Below, piece by piece: positions 33,631 through 42,631 of a DNA stretch of 64,000 bases. The DNA comes from Lysinibacillus odysseyi 34hs-1 = NBRC 100172 (GTDB taxonomy: Bacteria; Bacillota; Bacilli; Bacillales_A; Planococcaceae). Under the pieces are notes generated by a model. The model saw only the letters and a program-made list of their open reading frames with translations, had not been told where the DNA came from and searched no databases. The stretch spans positions 163,917 through 227,916 of the forward strand of contig NZ_BCVX01000009.1 of the NCBI RefSeq assembly GCF_001591965.1, given 5' to 3'. Positions within the stretch are counted from its first letter, which is position 1; each line of letters starts with the position of its first letter. The translations under genes were made by a program, and so were the position numbers.

Positions 33631-34605
33631 GTGGAGACATATGAATCCATCAAGCTATGGAAAGAGCAGCAAATACAGCGCTTCTCCTATGACTCAGACT
33701 CATTGAATTATTTTCATGACCAGGTCATGGGGAGGGTTTTGGAAGTTACCAGAAAAAAGATTAATTTGACAAGACCTCCGTGCCAGTATGCATGGTTTAT
33801 TACCGGGAGCGGAGGACGATTTGAGCAGGGGCTCGTAAGCGATCAGGATCATGGCTTTGTTTATGAACCTTCCAATGAACAAACAGACTGGTATTTTAAA
33901 CAGTTGGGAAATGAACTGGCGGATGGTTTGCATATAGTAGGCTACCCTTATTGTCACGGCAACATTATGAGCTCCAATCCTTTATGGTGCAAATCACTGG
34001 CGGAATGGAAGCGGCAGCTGCAAGGTTGGCTGCAGGATGGAAACTGGGATTCGATTCGCCAGCTTCAAATATTATTTGATGCACGCGCTTTAGAGGGAGA
34101 AGCTGCATTGGTTAGAGAACTAAAGTCCTTTGTTTACTCCTATATTCATGATCATCCGCAACTGTTAAAGCGTTTCGCAAGGAATATTGAGCATATTAAA
34201 AACAGCATCGGTCTCATGGGACAGATTTTAGTGGAGCGCTACGGTTTATATGAAGGGTGTATCGATTTGAAATATGCCGCCTTCCTCCCTTATGTAAATG
34301 CCGTCCGTCTTCTTGCCATGAAAGAAGGGCTGTTTGAGACATCAACGCTAGTCCGGATGGCTAAGCTGAAGAAAATGAAAGATTATGAGCAGCTGCTGCA
34401 GCATAGTGAGAAAAACTTTCAAAGCCTGCTGACCTACCGCCTTTCTTTAACAGATATCAGTCGTTATACAGATACGCACTATTTGCATGTGCAAATATTA
34501 TCGAAGCAGGAGCGCAAGGGTTTGAAACAGATTTTAAAAGATGGAAAACAGCTTCACAGCTATGTATTGTCTCATATAAATAAAGGCGCTGTATATGGCA
34601 TTTGA
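33631..34605 (+). CDS. DUF294-type nucleotidyltransferase
   Basis: 324 residues. The N-terminal half holds a GlnD-like nucleotidyltransferase signature F-I-T-G-S-G-G-R-F-E-Q-G-L-V-S-D-Q-D-H-G (about residues 53-72), with two Asp metal ligands. The helical C-terminal half corresponds to the DUF294 C-terminal substrate-binding domain. No CBS or cyclic-nucleotide domain is present, unlike longer relatives. GTG 33631 is nine bases after AAAGGA. Its stop overlaps the next gene (exonuclease) by 11 bases, so the two are translationally coupled. It probably transfers a nucleotide to a protein or small molecule. The target is unknown. Confidence 0.75.
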   Translation: METYESIKLWKEQQIQRFSYDSDSLNYFHDQVMGRVLEVTRKKINLTRPPCQYAWFITGSGGRFEQGLVSDQDHGFVYEPSNEQTDWYFKQLGNELADGLHIVGYPYCHGNIMSSNPLWCKSLAEWKRQLQGWLQDGNWDSIRQLQILFDARALEGEAALVRELKSFVYSYIHDHPQLLKRFARNIEHIKNSIGLMGQILVERYGLYEGCIDLKYAAFLPYVNAVRLLAMKEGLFETSTLVRMAKLKKMKDYEQLLQHSEKNFQSLLTYRLSLTDISRYTDTHYLHVQILSKQERKGLKQILKDGKQLHSYVLSHINKGAVYGI

Positions 34606-35320
34606 ACCGTTTATGCAATTGTTAAGAGGATTGAGGAAAAGACAGGAAGCGGATGCGGGGCCAGGCAGGATTCAAAACGCAAAGCAGCTGGCATACTTGC
34701 GCAATATGCAGCGGGAAGCCAGCAAATATGACCTGCTGAATGTACCGTTGACGGAGGTCCCATTTATGATTTTTGATATCGAAACAACAGGCTTTCACCC
34801 GGAAAAGGGTGATAGTGTGCTTTCCATCGGTGCTGTTAAAATGCAGGGGGCTGCTATACTGGAGAAAACATTTTACTCGCTCGTACAGTATGAAAAGGTA
34901 CTGCCTCCTCAGATTACAGAGTTAACAGGCATCACAACCGAGGCAGCAGGAGCGGCCCGCCCTTTTTCTGCCGTCTACATGGATTTTCTCGAATTCAAGT
35001 CAAATAGTACCCTGGTAGCCCATCATTCGGTCCATGAACGGAAGTTTATGGAATACACAAGTGCCAAGCTTTTGCGTACTCCCTTTAAACACAGGATTAT
35101 CGATACTTCCTTTTTGTTCAAGGTGGTGAATCCATCTCTACCCTTGGCAGCACTTGAGGACTTGTGTCTCTATCACCAAATCGAAGTGAAGGACCGTCAT
35201 CATGCCTTAGGGGATGCCAAAATGACTGCGCTGCTTTGGAGTCTTTATTTAGAAGAGGCTGTACAGCTCGGATATGAAACCTTGGGTGATGTGTATCTGA
35301 AATTTTCGCAGCTGCAATAA
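34595..35320 (+). CDS. DnaQ-like DEDDh 3'-5' exonuclease
   Basis: 241 residues. Exo I is F-D-I-E-T-T-G-F (about residue 59), followed by V-L-S-I-G-A-V. Exo II is V-A-H-H-S-V-H-E-R-K-F, where the usual Asp is replaced by Glu. Exo III is H-H-A-L-G-D-A-K-M-T (His and Asp). It is related to the PolC/epsilon proofreading domain but stands alone, so it trims DNA or RNA or hydrolyses a nucleotide product. It overlaps the DUF294 gene by 11 bases. This pair recurs in many bacteria as I recall, which argues for one joint function. Confidence 0.75.
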   Translation: MAFEPFMQLLRGLRKRQEADAGPGRIQNAKQLAYLRNMQREASKYDLLNVPLTEVPFMIFDIETTGFHPEKGDSVLSIGAVKMQGAAILEKTFYSLVQYEKVLPPQITELTGITTEAAGAARPFSAVYMDFLEFKSNSTLVAHHSVHERKFMEYTSAKLLRTPFKHRIIDTSFLFKVVNPSLPLAALEDLCLYHQIEVKDRHHALGDAKMTALLWSLYLEEAVQLGYETLGDVYLKFSQLQ

Positions 35321-35324
35321 AAAA

Positions 35325-35357
35325 GGCTTTGCTGCCGTAATATCGGTACAAAGCCTG
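35325..35357 (-). terminator. Terminator of the MurE-like gene
   Basis: Stem AGGCTTTG / CAAAGCCT with inner CCG/CGG. On the minus strand it is followed by TTTTTTATT. It also lies just after the exonuclease stop on the plus strand. Confidence 0.8.
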
Positions 35358-35396
35358 TTATATGAGAAATCGCCGGTAAATGGTATAACAATAAAT

Positions 35397-36806
35397 TTAC
35401 CGGTTAGAAAAAGCATCCAAAATGCATGTAACCGTTTCGATGTCATTTTTTGTTTTTAGCTGAAAAGGCACATCATACGATTCTGGTCCCATCCCGGTAA
35501 TCAATATCCATTCCTCTTTTTCCGCGTTTAGCATTGCCAGTTCAATGGCCACTGTCCTGTCGATAATGACCCGATGGGGAGGAAGGTAGGTTAAATATTT
35601 TTCATATAACGCTCTCGGATCGTGCTGTTCAAGCTTATCTAATGTTAGGAAGGTTTGGGAACTGTAGTGTTTAGAAATATCCATCATGGCTTCATACTTT
35701 GCCTGATAGCGATTTGTACGAAAGCCGAAAATATGCGTGATGCCAGCAGGCTGGAAGCGTTCAATTGTCTGAAAACACTGTACGAGCGCATCAGCTGTAT
35801 GGGCGTAATCCACTACAATTTTGCTGCCGTTTAAGCCATTGAAAATTTGAAACCTGCCTGGTACGCCAGTAAAGTCAATTAATAGCTGCTGGATCATCCT
35901 TGCAGGAATTTGGAGATAATTCGCAGCCAGTACTGCTGCGCTGCCGTTGTAATGGTTATGAACACCTGCTAATGGAAGATAAAAGGAAAATGATTCAACC
36001 CCGTTGGATAACGTAAAGCGCTTTAAATAATCAGTTGTTAGCTGAATTGCTGCGTGTCGGCCAAAGACTAGCGGACGCTCGATCTGAGCAGCCAGCTGTT
36101 GCCCCCATCTTTGATCGCCATTTATGATCGCTGCTCCGGATGTCTTAAGCTGGGAAAATAATCTCGCCTTTACATCGAAATATTGTTTCATCGTCTCGTG
36201 ATAATCCAGATGATCGTAATCCAAATTTGTGAATATTAGGACATCGAATTCAATTCCGTAAACCCGCTGTTGATAAATACCGTGGGAAGATACCTCCATT
36301 ACGACAAATTCATCCGACGAGCTGTTCATGAGCTCGTAGAATTTTACAATGTCCATTGTCGTATTGGTTGATGGGATTTCCTGTTCGTTTACTATATTTA
36401 CCACAGTCCCGAGCAGTGCAGTCTGATAACCATAGCTGCTGAGCAGATAGTGAAGTAAGTAAGCGGTCGTTGTTTTCCCATTTGTTCCGGTAATACCGAT
36501 TAGCTTTTTACGGGCCATTGTCTGGGGATTCAGCAGAGCCAAAAGCTCCGCTAAGAAGCGGCGGCTATCGGGAACAGTGACATAGGGAACCCCGCAATCG
36601 AATGACTGTTTCTCCCCAAAAATAATAACAGCCCCGTTTTTGATTGCTTGATCGATATAATGATGACCATCTGTTTGGGCACCTTCAATCGCGACAAAGG
36701 CATAGTGGGATTTTATATCCCGGGAATTGTTCGTTACCCCTTTAATTTCTAAGGATATAGGTATCTTAGTGTTCAGCAGCCTCCAAACGATTTCGTCTAA
36801 TTTCAT
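35397..36806 (-). CDS. MurE-like Mur ligase (UDP-MurNAc-dipeptide:amino acid ligase family)
   Basis: 469 residues with three Mur domains: N-terminal UDP-binding (V-T-N-N-S-R-D-I, about 25-33), central ATPase (G-I-T-G-T-N-G-K-T-T-T at 104-114, E-V-S-S-H-G, N-L-D-Y-D-H-L-D-Y-H), and the C-terminal ligase domain (V-D-Y-A-H-T-A-D-A-L). The meso-DAP recognition motif D-N-P-R of MurE is not conserved: the equivalent reads Q-H-D-P-R. This suggests another amino acid or another UDP-sugar peptide. ATG 36806 is nine bases after AAGGAG. It stands outside any cell-wall cluster, but a peptidoglycan hydrolase gene is divergent to it, so a second paralogue to the housekeeping MurE is likely. Confidence 0.75.
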   Translation of the reverse strand: MKLDEIVWRLLNTKIPISLEIKGVTNNSRDIKSHYAFVAIEGAQTDGHHYIDQAIKNGAVIIFGEKQSFDCGVPYVTVPDSRRFLAELLALLNPQTMARKKLIGITGTNGKTTTAYLLHYLLSSYGYQTALLGTVVNIVNEQEIPSTNTTMDIVKFYELMNSSSDEFVVMEVSSHGIYQQRVYGIEFDVLIFTNLDYDHLDYHETMKQYFDVKARLFSQLKTSGAAIINGDQRWGQQLAAQIERPLVFGRHAAIQLTTDYLKRFTLSNGVESFSFYLPLAGVHNHYNGSAAVLAANYLQIPARMIQQLLIDFTGVPGRFQIFNGLNGSKIVVDYAHTADALVQCFQTIERFQPAGITHIFGFRTNRYQAKYEAMMDISKHYSSQTFLTLDKLEQHDPRALYEKYLTYLPPHRVIIDRTVAIELAMLNAEKEEWILITGMGPESYDVPFQLKTKNDIETVTCILDAFSNR

Positions 36807-37147
36807 GTAGTTCTTCTCCTTCAATCATAAAAGGAAGTATGCCTTTTGGCAGCCTGTCCTTTAAGTTGTCATTGCCTCGTTACATTGCTGATGAAGTTCA
36901 ACGAAAGGATTATATATGAATGTAGGGTGAACGGCTGGAGGGAAAACATACGCATGAGTCATGTACTTTAATGGTTAAAACTGTTTTTTTTCCTGGAGAG
37001 AAAGGGCTAAGAAAGAAGAAAACGGCCAGCTTTGGGTATTTGTAGCGATAATGTTATGTTCCTGATATATTACTGTAATATTTATTCTATATTATCAGTT
37101 AAGTATTAATCACTAATAAATATATCATGTACATAGGAGAAGAAATT
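36807..37147. other. Divergent intergenic region
   Basis: About 340 bases between the Mur ligase and peptidoglycan hydrolase genes. It presumably holds both promoters. I did not find a ydaO-type riboswitch or a clear repeat. Confidence 0.4.
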
Positions 37148-37921
37148 ATGGGAAAGAATAAATGGGCTGCGAAAGTAGCAGCTGTTGCTTTAGGTTCATC
37201 AATATTACTATCATCATTTGGTTCAGCTTCGGCTGCTTCTTATACAGTTAAATCAGGGGATTCTTTATGGAAAATTGCGTCACAACAAGGTGTGACAACG
37301 CAAAAAATAATGCAGTGGAACAATTTATCATCCGGCACAATCTATCCGGGTCAAAAGCTTCAACTAAACACTGGAACTTCGGCAGCACCAGCTGTTTCGG
37401 CTACAACTTATACAGTCAAGGCGGGAGATACATTATCAGGTATCGCGAAGAAATACGGTGTGACTTATCAACAGCTAAAACAATGGAATAACCTGCCGTC
37501 AACAAAAATTTATGCGGGACAGAAGTTAAAGGTGAAAGGCTCTACAGCTGCTGCACCATCCAAAACGAACGTTGTCAGCGTAGCGAAGAAGTACCTAGGT
37601 ATTAAATATACATATGGCGGGGTATCACCTAGCAGAGGGTTTGATTGTTCAGGATTTGTAACATACGTCTATAATGAAGTAGGAAATTCTACACCGCGCA
37701 GAACAGCGGCAGGCTTTTATAGTGCATCGAAAAAGGTAAGTACTCCACAAGCGGGAGATCTTGTGTTCTTTAAAGGGACAACTTCGCAGCCGGGTATTAC
37801 ACATGTCGGTATTTATATTGGTAATAACCAAATGATCAATGCAAGCAATGGAGGCGTATCGATCGCCAATATTTACAATTCCTATTGGAAAAAGCATTTA
37901 TCCGGTTTTGGTCGCGTATAG
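37148..37921 (+). CDS. LysM-LysM-NlpC/P60 cell-wall endopeptidase
   Basis: 257 residues. A signal peptide (cut near A-S-A-A-S, about residue 30) is followed by LysM repeats at about 31-75 and 87-130 (each Y-T-V-K-x-G-D-x-L-x-x-I-A) and an NlpC/P60 domain (about 145-257). The domain has catalytic Cys167 in G-F-D-C-S-G-F and His219 in T-H-V-G-I-Y-I-G. It is a secreted D,L-endopeptidase that binds peptidoglycan through LysM and cuts the stem peptide (LytE/CwlS type), for growth or cell separation. ATG 37148 is eight bases after AGGAGA. Confidence 0.9.
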   Translation: MGKNKWAAKVAAVALGSSILLSSFGSASAASYTVKSGDSLWKIASQQGVTTQKIMQWNNLSSGTIYPGQKLQLNTGTSAAPAVSATTYTVKAGDTLSGIAKKYGVTYQQLKQWNNLPSTKIYAGQKLKVKGSTAAAPSKTNVVSVAKKYLGIKYTYGGVSPSRGFDCSGFVTYVYNEVGNSTPRRTAAGFYSASKKVSTPQAGDLVFFKGTTSQPGITHVGIYIGNNQMINASNGGVSIANIYNSYWKKHLSGFGRV

Positions 37922-37925
37922 GAAA

Positions 37926-37967
37926 CAAAAACAGTTGGGTGCCGTAGCTGCCCAACTGTTTTGTCAT
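37926..37967 (+). terminator. Terminator of the LysM-P60 gene
   Basis: Stem AAAACAGTTGGG / CCCAACTGTTTT with an 11-base loop, then GTCATTT. Confidence 0.8.
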
Positions 37968-37995
37968 TTATATATCCCCGCTGGCGGGAGAGCAT

Positions 37996-38550
37996 TTACT
38001 TTTCCAATAATGAGATAAATTCGCGCATCAACCCTGGTAAATCAGGCCATGCATGTCCGCTGATGAGATTAGCGTCGACATGTAAATTTTTCTCGATATA
38101 CGTTCCACCTGCCGCCTGGACTTCAGGCTTACAAGCGATATAGGCTGTCAGTTCTCTGCCGTTTAACACCTCGGGAATCGCAGCGAAAATCTGAGCTGCA
38201 TGGCATACAGCAGCAATTGGTTTTCCTTCCTGGAAGAAGTGCTTCACAATCACTGGTACGTGCTCATTTAGACGGATATACTCTGGTGCGCGGCCGCCTG
38301 GGATAATCAGGCCATCGTATTTATCCGGTTTAATATTCTCGAAGGCTTCATTCGATTCAAGACCATAAGCAGGGCGCTCAATATAGGTATCCATGCCTTC
38401 CACAAAATCATGCACAACAGTTTGCAGCTTTTTAGCAGATGGTGCAGCAATTGTTACCTCATATCCCGCTTCAAGGCAACGATAATATGGATAATAAATT
38501 TCCAATGCCTCTACTGCATCACCGGCAAGAATCAACACTTTTTTACTCAT
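37996..38550 (-). CDS. DJ-1/PfpI-family protein
   Basis: A 184-residue DJ-1/PfpI protein with the nucleophile elbow A-V-C-H-A-A-Q-I-F (catalytic Cys with adjacent His), an upstream acidic residue in the L-I-I-P-G-G-R-A-P-E-Y loop, and a six-stranded flavodoxin-like pattern. Relatives act as deglycases, glyoxalases, proteases or chaperones, so only a stress-protection role is safe. ATG 38550 follows AGGAGG by 8 bases. A TTG two codons upstream is too near that site. It is monocistronic. Confidence 0.85.
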   Translation of the reverse strand: MSKKVLILAGDAVEALEIYYPYYRCLEAGYEVTIAAPSAKKLQTVVHDFVEGMDTYIERPAYGLESNEAFENIKPDKYDGLIIPGGRAPEYIRLNEHVPVIVKHFFQEGKPIAAVCHAAQIFAAIPEVLNGRELTAYIACKPEVQAAGGTYIEKNLHVDANLISGHAWPDLPGLMREFISLLEK

Positions 38551-38881
38551 CTTCAACGCCTCCTAAAATTGTAGTCCATATAATACATTCCATTTAGAAG
38601 ATAAAATTCCTTGTAAAAGGGTAGAAATAATGCAATGTATCATCAGGAATGAAGCAGCGGAAGAGAAGAGATACTAACGGATAATTTCTTTTTGATAAAA
38701 AGGTGACTGGATTAGCAAAGCGATTCAGTCAATAGTCCGCTTTTATTTGGAGAGGCTGGAGACTTTTCGGCAAAAGGAGAAAAAAGCATTATACTTGCGT
38801 TTTCCCCTAAAGGTTCAGGTAAACTTGAGTAGAGAAAGCATTGGAAAAAGCGCTAATACAATTAGCAGAAAAGAGGTTGGC
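38551..38881. other. Divergent intergenic region before selO
   Basis: About 330 bases. The SelO frame is open upstream to 38747, but the family N-terminus begins at 38882. An inverted repeat TGACTG...CAGTCA (38704-38731) is present. No gene is seen. Confidence 0.4.
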
Positions 38882-40357
38882 ATGTCGAAAGGAAAAAATA
38901 AAGAAGATGCAGGTTGGCACTTAGACAACAGCTATACAACGTTACCGTCTTTTTTCTATTCTGAAATAGAATTAAACCCAGTTTCAACACCGGAGCTCGT
39001 TATTATGAATGATGCATTGGCGCAGAAGCTCGGGCTTGATACAACTGTTTTACGCAGCGGGGAAGCGCTGGAGGTTCTAGCGGGAAATGAAATGCCAAAA
39101 AACGGGGCTAAAATTGCTCAAGCCTATGCAGGACATCAGTTTGGCTATTTTAATATGCTGGGGGACGGCCGTGCTCTTTTAATTGGTGAGCAGATTACAC
39201 CGGAAGGAGAACGCTTCGATCTGCAGCTGAAAGGCTCCGGAAGAACACCTTATTCACGTCAAGGAGATGGGCGGGCAGCATTAGGGCCGATGCTGAGGGA
39301 ATATATTATTAGTGAAGCAATGCATGCTTTAGGTATCCCAACGTCCCGCAGTCTTGCTGTAATAAAAACAGGTGAGCCGGTTTATCGGGAGACTGTATTA
39401 GAGGGGGCCATTCTCACAAGGGTCGCACAAAGTCATATTCGTGTTGCCACATTCCAGTACGCAGCCAAATACGGCGGATATGACCAGTTAAAGGCACTGG
39501 CGGATTATACGATCAACCGTCATTATCCGGAGCTTGCCGAAGCGGAAAATCCTTATCTTGCACTGTTTGAAAAAGTGATGGAACGCCAGGCGTCTCTAGT
39601 AGCCAAGTGGCAGCTCGTCGGCTTTATTCATGGTGTACTGAATACCGATAATGTAACAATCAGCGGTGAGACAATTGATTACGGTCCGTGTGCTTTTATG
39701 GATACGTATAAACAGGATACAGTCTTTAGTTCCATTGATACACAAGGCAGATATGCTTATGGCAATCAGCCGCAAATCACAGGCTGGAATATGGCACGAT
39801 TTGCTGAAAGTCTGTTGGAACTCATTCATGAGGACCCGGAACAGGCAGTAGAAATGGCACAGGATAAGCTTGAAAAATACCCTGCTATTTTTCATTCGGT
39901 ATGGCTAAAAGGAATGCGTGCAAAGCTGGGACTTATCACAGAGGAGAAGGATGACCCGGAGTTAATCCATTCCTTGCTGGAAGGGATGGAGAAGTACGGG
40001 GCAGACTATACGAATACTTTCCGTTCGTTAGCAGAAAACATACGGCCGGCTGATGCTTTCTTTTCTTCTAAGGCATTTGCGGAGTGGGAGGAGAAGTGGC
40101 AAAAACGGTTACAGAGACAGGGATCGGCTTTTAAGGACGTTTCGGATTTAATGCTGCACAGCAACCCGGCTGTCATCCCGCGGAACCATAGGGTAGAGGA
40201 AGCGCTTGAAGCAGTTGTAAAAAGCGGCAATTATACGGTTATGCAAAAGCTGCTGAAAGTACTCGCAACACCTTATGAGTTATCAGTGGAAAATCAACGC
40301 TATGCGGAGCCGCCGGATGCCGGATGCGGTCCATACCGCACATATTGCGGAACATAA
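38882..40357 (+). CDS. selO: Protein adenylyltransferase SelO
   Basis: A 491-residue pseudokinase-fold AMP transferase. It has the typical start W-x-L-D-N-S-Y-x-x-L-P-x-x-F-Y, then [29 protein letters not shown] and G-V-L-N-T-D-N (metal and active site). SelO flips ATP in the active site and AMPylates proteins, including metabolic enzymes, under redox stress. The end, [13 protein letters not shown], retains the Cys that replaces selenocysteine of eukaryotic SelO. The start is by family N-terminus, with AGAGG upstream. Confidence 0.9.
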   Translation: MSKGKNKEDAGWHLDNSYTTLPSFFYSEIELNPVSTPELVIMNDALAQKLGLDTTVLRSGEALEVLAGNEMPKNGAKIAQAYAGHQFGYFNMLGDGRALLIGEQITPEGERFDLQLKGSGRTPYSRQGDGRAALGPMLREYIISEAMHALGIPTSRSLAVIKTGEPVYRETVLEGAILTRVAQSHIRVATFQYAAKYGGYDQLKALADYTINRHYPELAEAENPYLALFEKVMERQASLVAKWQLVGFIHGVLNTDNVTISGETIDYGPCAFMDTYKQDTVFSSIDTQGRYAYGNQPQITGWNMARFAESLLELIHEDPEQAVEMAQDKLEKYPAIFHSVWLKGMRAKLGLITEEKDDPELIHSLLEGMEKYGADYTNTFRSLAENIRPADAFFSSKAFAEWEEKWQKRLQRQGSAFKDVSDLMLHSNPAVIPRNHRVEEALEAVVKSGNYTVMQKLLKVLATPYELSVENQRYAEPPDAGCGPYRTYCGT

Positions 40358-40390
40358 CCATTGTTTTCTATAATAGTATAAAAGAGCAGA

Positions 40391-40440
40391 AAGGCTGCAG
40401 ATGTACGGTAGAAAATGGCCGCGATCTACAGCCTTTTTTG
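40391..40440 (+). terminator. Terminator of selO
   Basis: Stem AAGGCTGCAGAT / ATCTACAGCCTT (one mismatch), 21-base loop, then TTTTGG. Confidence 0.75.
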
Positions 40441-40529
40441 GAAATAGAAGGATGGAAACATTTGACTTTAGAAAACTGGTACTCTATAAAGAGGGAGAAA
40501 GCTAATTTTAGATGGAATGGGGTTTAAGG

Positions 40530-41729
40530 ATGTACAAAACGTATTGTCGTGCCTATCAAAAAACATTTAAATTTGCATCTCGATTTTTAACATGGCGTAC
40601 TCCAAAGCTGCTGGAAGGAGAAAATAGTCTGCTGAAACTGCCGCAGCTTGTAAGAGAGAAAGGGCTCCGGCGTATCCTCGTTGTTACCGATCAAGGGATT
40701 GCAGCTCTTGGCTTAATCGACCCTCTGCTGGAAGGGCTAGAGAAGCAGCAGATTGACCATATTGTATATGATCGGACTGTGCCGAACCCGACGATTGATA
40801 ATATAGAGGAGGCATATGGATTATATAAAATACATGGCTGTGAAGGAATCATTGCCTTTGGCGGAGGGTCACCGATGGATTGTGCAAAGGGTGTGGCAGC
40901 GCGGATAGCCCGCCCTGACCTGCAGCTGCCGCAAATGAAAGGAACATTAAAGGTACGGAAGGAAATACCTCCTTTTTTTGCTATTCCGACTACAGCTGGG
41001 ACAGGAAGCGAAGCGACGGTTGCAGCTGTTGTGTCAAATAGCAAAACACATGAAAAATATGCGATCAATGATCCAGTCCTGATTCCGCACTATGCTGTAT
41101 TGGATCCTTTATTGACTGTTAAGCTTCCCCCTCATATTACATCCACGACAGGAATGGATGCGCTGACACATGCAGTTGAGGCATACATTGGTAAAAGTAC
41201 TACCGAAGAAACACGTTCGTACAGCCTGAAAGCGGTAGAGTTGATTTTTAACAATTTATATACAGCTTATACTGACGGTGAAAATTTAGAGGCCCGTAAA
41301 AACATGCAAGAAGCTGCCTACCTGGCAGGTATGGCATTTACACGGGCCTATGTAGGCAATGTCCATGCGATTGCCCACACACTTGGCGGATTTTACGGGG
41401 TACCTCACGGACTGGCGAATGCCGTCATATTGCCGTATGTATTGGATTTTTACGGAGAGACGATTTATAAATCGTTATCAGAACTAGCAGAAGCGGCCGG
41501 AGTAGGTAAAAAAGGGCAATCCGTTGAACAAAAGGCAAAGCAGTTTATTGAAGCTGTTAAACAATTAAACAAGGACATGAATATCCCAAATAAAATCGAG
41601 GGTATTATTAACCGTGATATACCGGTTATGGTAGAACGGGCTCTCCAGGAAGCTAATCCCCTCTATCCGGTCCCGAAAATTCTTAATAAAGATGAGATGT
41701 TTTATCTATACCAAATTATCCAGCCATAA
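40530..41729 (+). CDS. Iron-containing alcohol dehydrogenase
   Basis: A 399-residue group III alcohol dehydrogenase. The NAD-binding region has F-G-G-G-S-P-M-D-C-A-K (about 119-129) and P-T-T-A-G-T-G-S-E-A. The metal ligands fall in M-D-A-L-T-H-A-V-E-A and H-A-I-A-H-T-L-G-G-F-Y-G-V-P-H-G. It interconverts aldehydes or ketones with alcohols using NAD(P)H in the cytosol. ATG 40530 lies about seven bases after GGGG. ATG 40512 is an alternative with a more distant GGGAG. It stands alone with its own terminator. The substrate is unknown. Confidence 0.85.
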   Translation: MYKTYCRAYQKTFKFASRFLTWRTPKLLEGENSLLKLPQLVREKGLRRILVVTDQGIAALGLIDPLLEGLEKQQIDHIVYDRTVPNPTIDNIEEAYGLYKIHGCEGIIAFGGGSPMDCAKGVAARIARPDLQLPQMKGTLKVRKEIPPFFAIPTTAGTGSEATVAAVVSNSKTHEKYAINDPVLIPHYAVLDPLLTVKLPPHITSTTGMDALTHAVEAYIGKSTTEETRSYSLKAVELIFNNLYTAYTDGENLEARKNMQEAAYLAGMAFTRAYVGNVHAIAHTLGGFYGVPHGLANAVILPYVLDFYGETIYKSLSELAEAAGVGKKGQSVEQKAKQFIEAVKQLNKDMNIPNKIEGIINRDIPVMVERALQEANPLYPVPKILNKDEMFYLYQIIQP

Positions 41730-41732
41730 TAA

Positions 41733-41768
41733 AAAGATGCAGCCAAGCACTGGCTGCATCTTTTTTTA
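41733..41768 (+). terminator. Terminator of the iron alcohol dehydrogenase gene
   Basis: A perfect 12-base stem AAAGATGCAGCC / GGCTGCATCTTT, loop AAGCACT, then TTTT. Confidence 0.9.
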
Positions 41769-41801
41769 ACGGAAAGAAAAAGGGTGTATTTTCTTTTCGC
41801 A

Positions 41802-41846
41802 TGAAGGGGCACCGCTTCAACTATATAGTTGGGATGCCTTTTTTAA
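41802..41846 (+). terminator. Second hairpin with T-tract
   Basis: An inner 14-bp palindrome CAACTATATAGTTG flanked by GGGCA...TGCC and followed by TTTTTT. It lies just below the first terminator and before the TetR stop, so it could be a backup terminator. Confidence 0.5.
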
Positions 41847-41884
41847 ATTCCCCGCCCGTAAAGCATTTGCAAATATGATGGAAT

Positions 41885-42463
41885 TTATTCGATACGTAAA
41901 TTTTTATATTGTAAAATTTCGCAGACGGTGAGGCTGCTCAATAATTTCGCTACATAATGGACAGAATAAGGTGTCTCTTTCGCGAGCCATTCCATGATAG
42001 TACCGATGGAGCCATATGCAATATGGTTGGTAATGATACGTGGCAAGGCATTACCGGTATACAAGATATTTGAAAGAGCTTTGGCGAATCGAATTTGAAA
42101 ATCCTTCTGATGAATGAAAACAGTGTAGATGTCCGCATTAGCATGGATGTACTCCAAAAACTGCAGTGTAATATTCAATGGTCTATTTTGATCATAGTTA
42201 TCATGCAGCAGAATATCCAACGGAAACAGATCAGCTTGTTTCATTAAAGTAAACAGTTCGTTTAATAAGTCAGCAGCAATCGTTTCGTATAAATCGTATT
42301 TATCCCTGTAATGAAGGTAAAAGACTGATCGGCTGACCATCGCTTCCTCTACAATCTCCTGAACAGTAATATCCTCAATATCCTTTTTTCTTAATAGTGT
42401 TATGAATGCTGAACGAATGAGAGACTTTGTTACGGTTTTTTTCTGCATCAGTTTTCTCGACAT
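41885..42463 (-). CDS. TetR-family regulator of the acyl side-chain operon
   Basis: 192 residues. The TetR helix-turn-helix is at about 15-60 (I-R-S-A-F-I-T-L-L...I-T-V-Q-E-I-V-E-E-A-M-V-S-R-S-V-F-Y-L-H-Y), with a C-terminal helical ligand domain of the TetR_C_8 type. ATG 42463 is six bases after AGGAGG. A TTG next to it is less well spaced. It diverges from the seven-gene operon at 42632 and is its likely repressor, released by an acyl-CoA or similar ligand in the manner of KstR or FadR. A candidate operator lies at 42519-42534. Confidence 0.85.
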   Translation of the reverse strand: MSRKLMQKKTVTKSLIRSAFITLLRKKDIEDITVQEIVEEAMVSRSVFYLHYRDKYDLYETIAADLLNELFTLMKQADLFPLDILLHDNYDQNRPLNITLQFLEYIHANADIYTVFIHQKDFQIRFAKALSNILYTGNALPRIITNHIAYGSIGTIMEWLAKETPYSVHYVAKLLSSLTVCEILQYKNLRIE

Positions 42464-42518
42464 CAAATACCTCCTAAACGTCTAAGTTTTGTTAGTAGTT
42501 AAACAACTTTTGCTGATA

Positions 42519-42534
42519 TGTCCATTTATAGACA
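42519..42534. promoter_or_regulatory. Candidate TetR operator
   Basis: TGTC-N8-GACA with extended ATA/ATAT flanks. It lies in the 168-base divergent region between the TetR gene and the operon. A further TATGTC occurs at 42599-42604. Confidence 0.45.
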
Positions 42535-42631
42535 GATATTCTATTATCGTATTTCATATGCAAGATTTCGCTGAATATAATAACAAGAGAAAGAAAAGTA
42601 TGTCTAAATTGTGAACATTAGGAGGGGTAGT

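Noticed and set aside
36807..37147. A ydaO-type riboswitch before the wall hydrolase gene
   Set aside because: Such riboswitches often precede NlpC/P60 genes, but the conserved core segments are not present.
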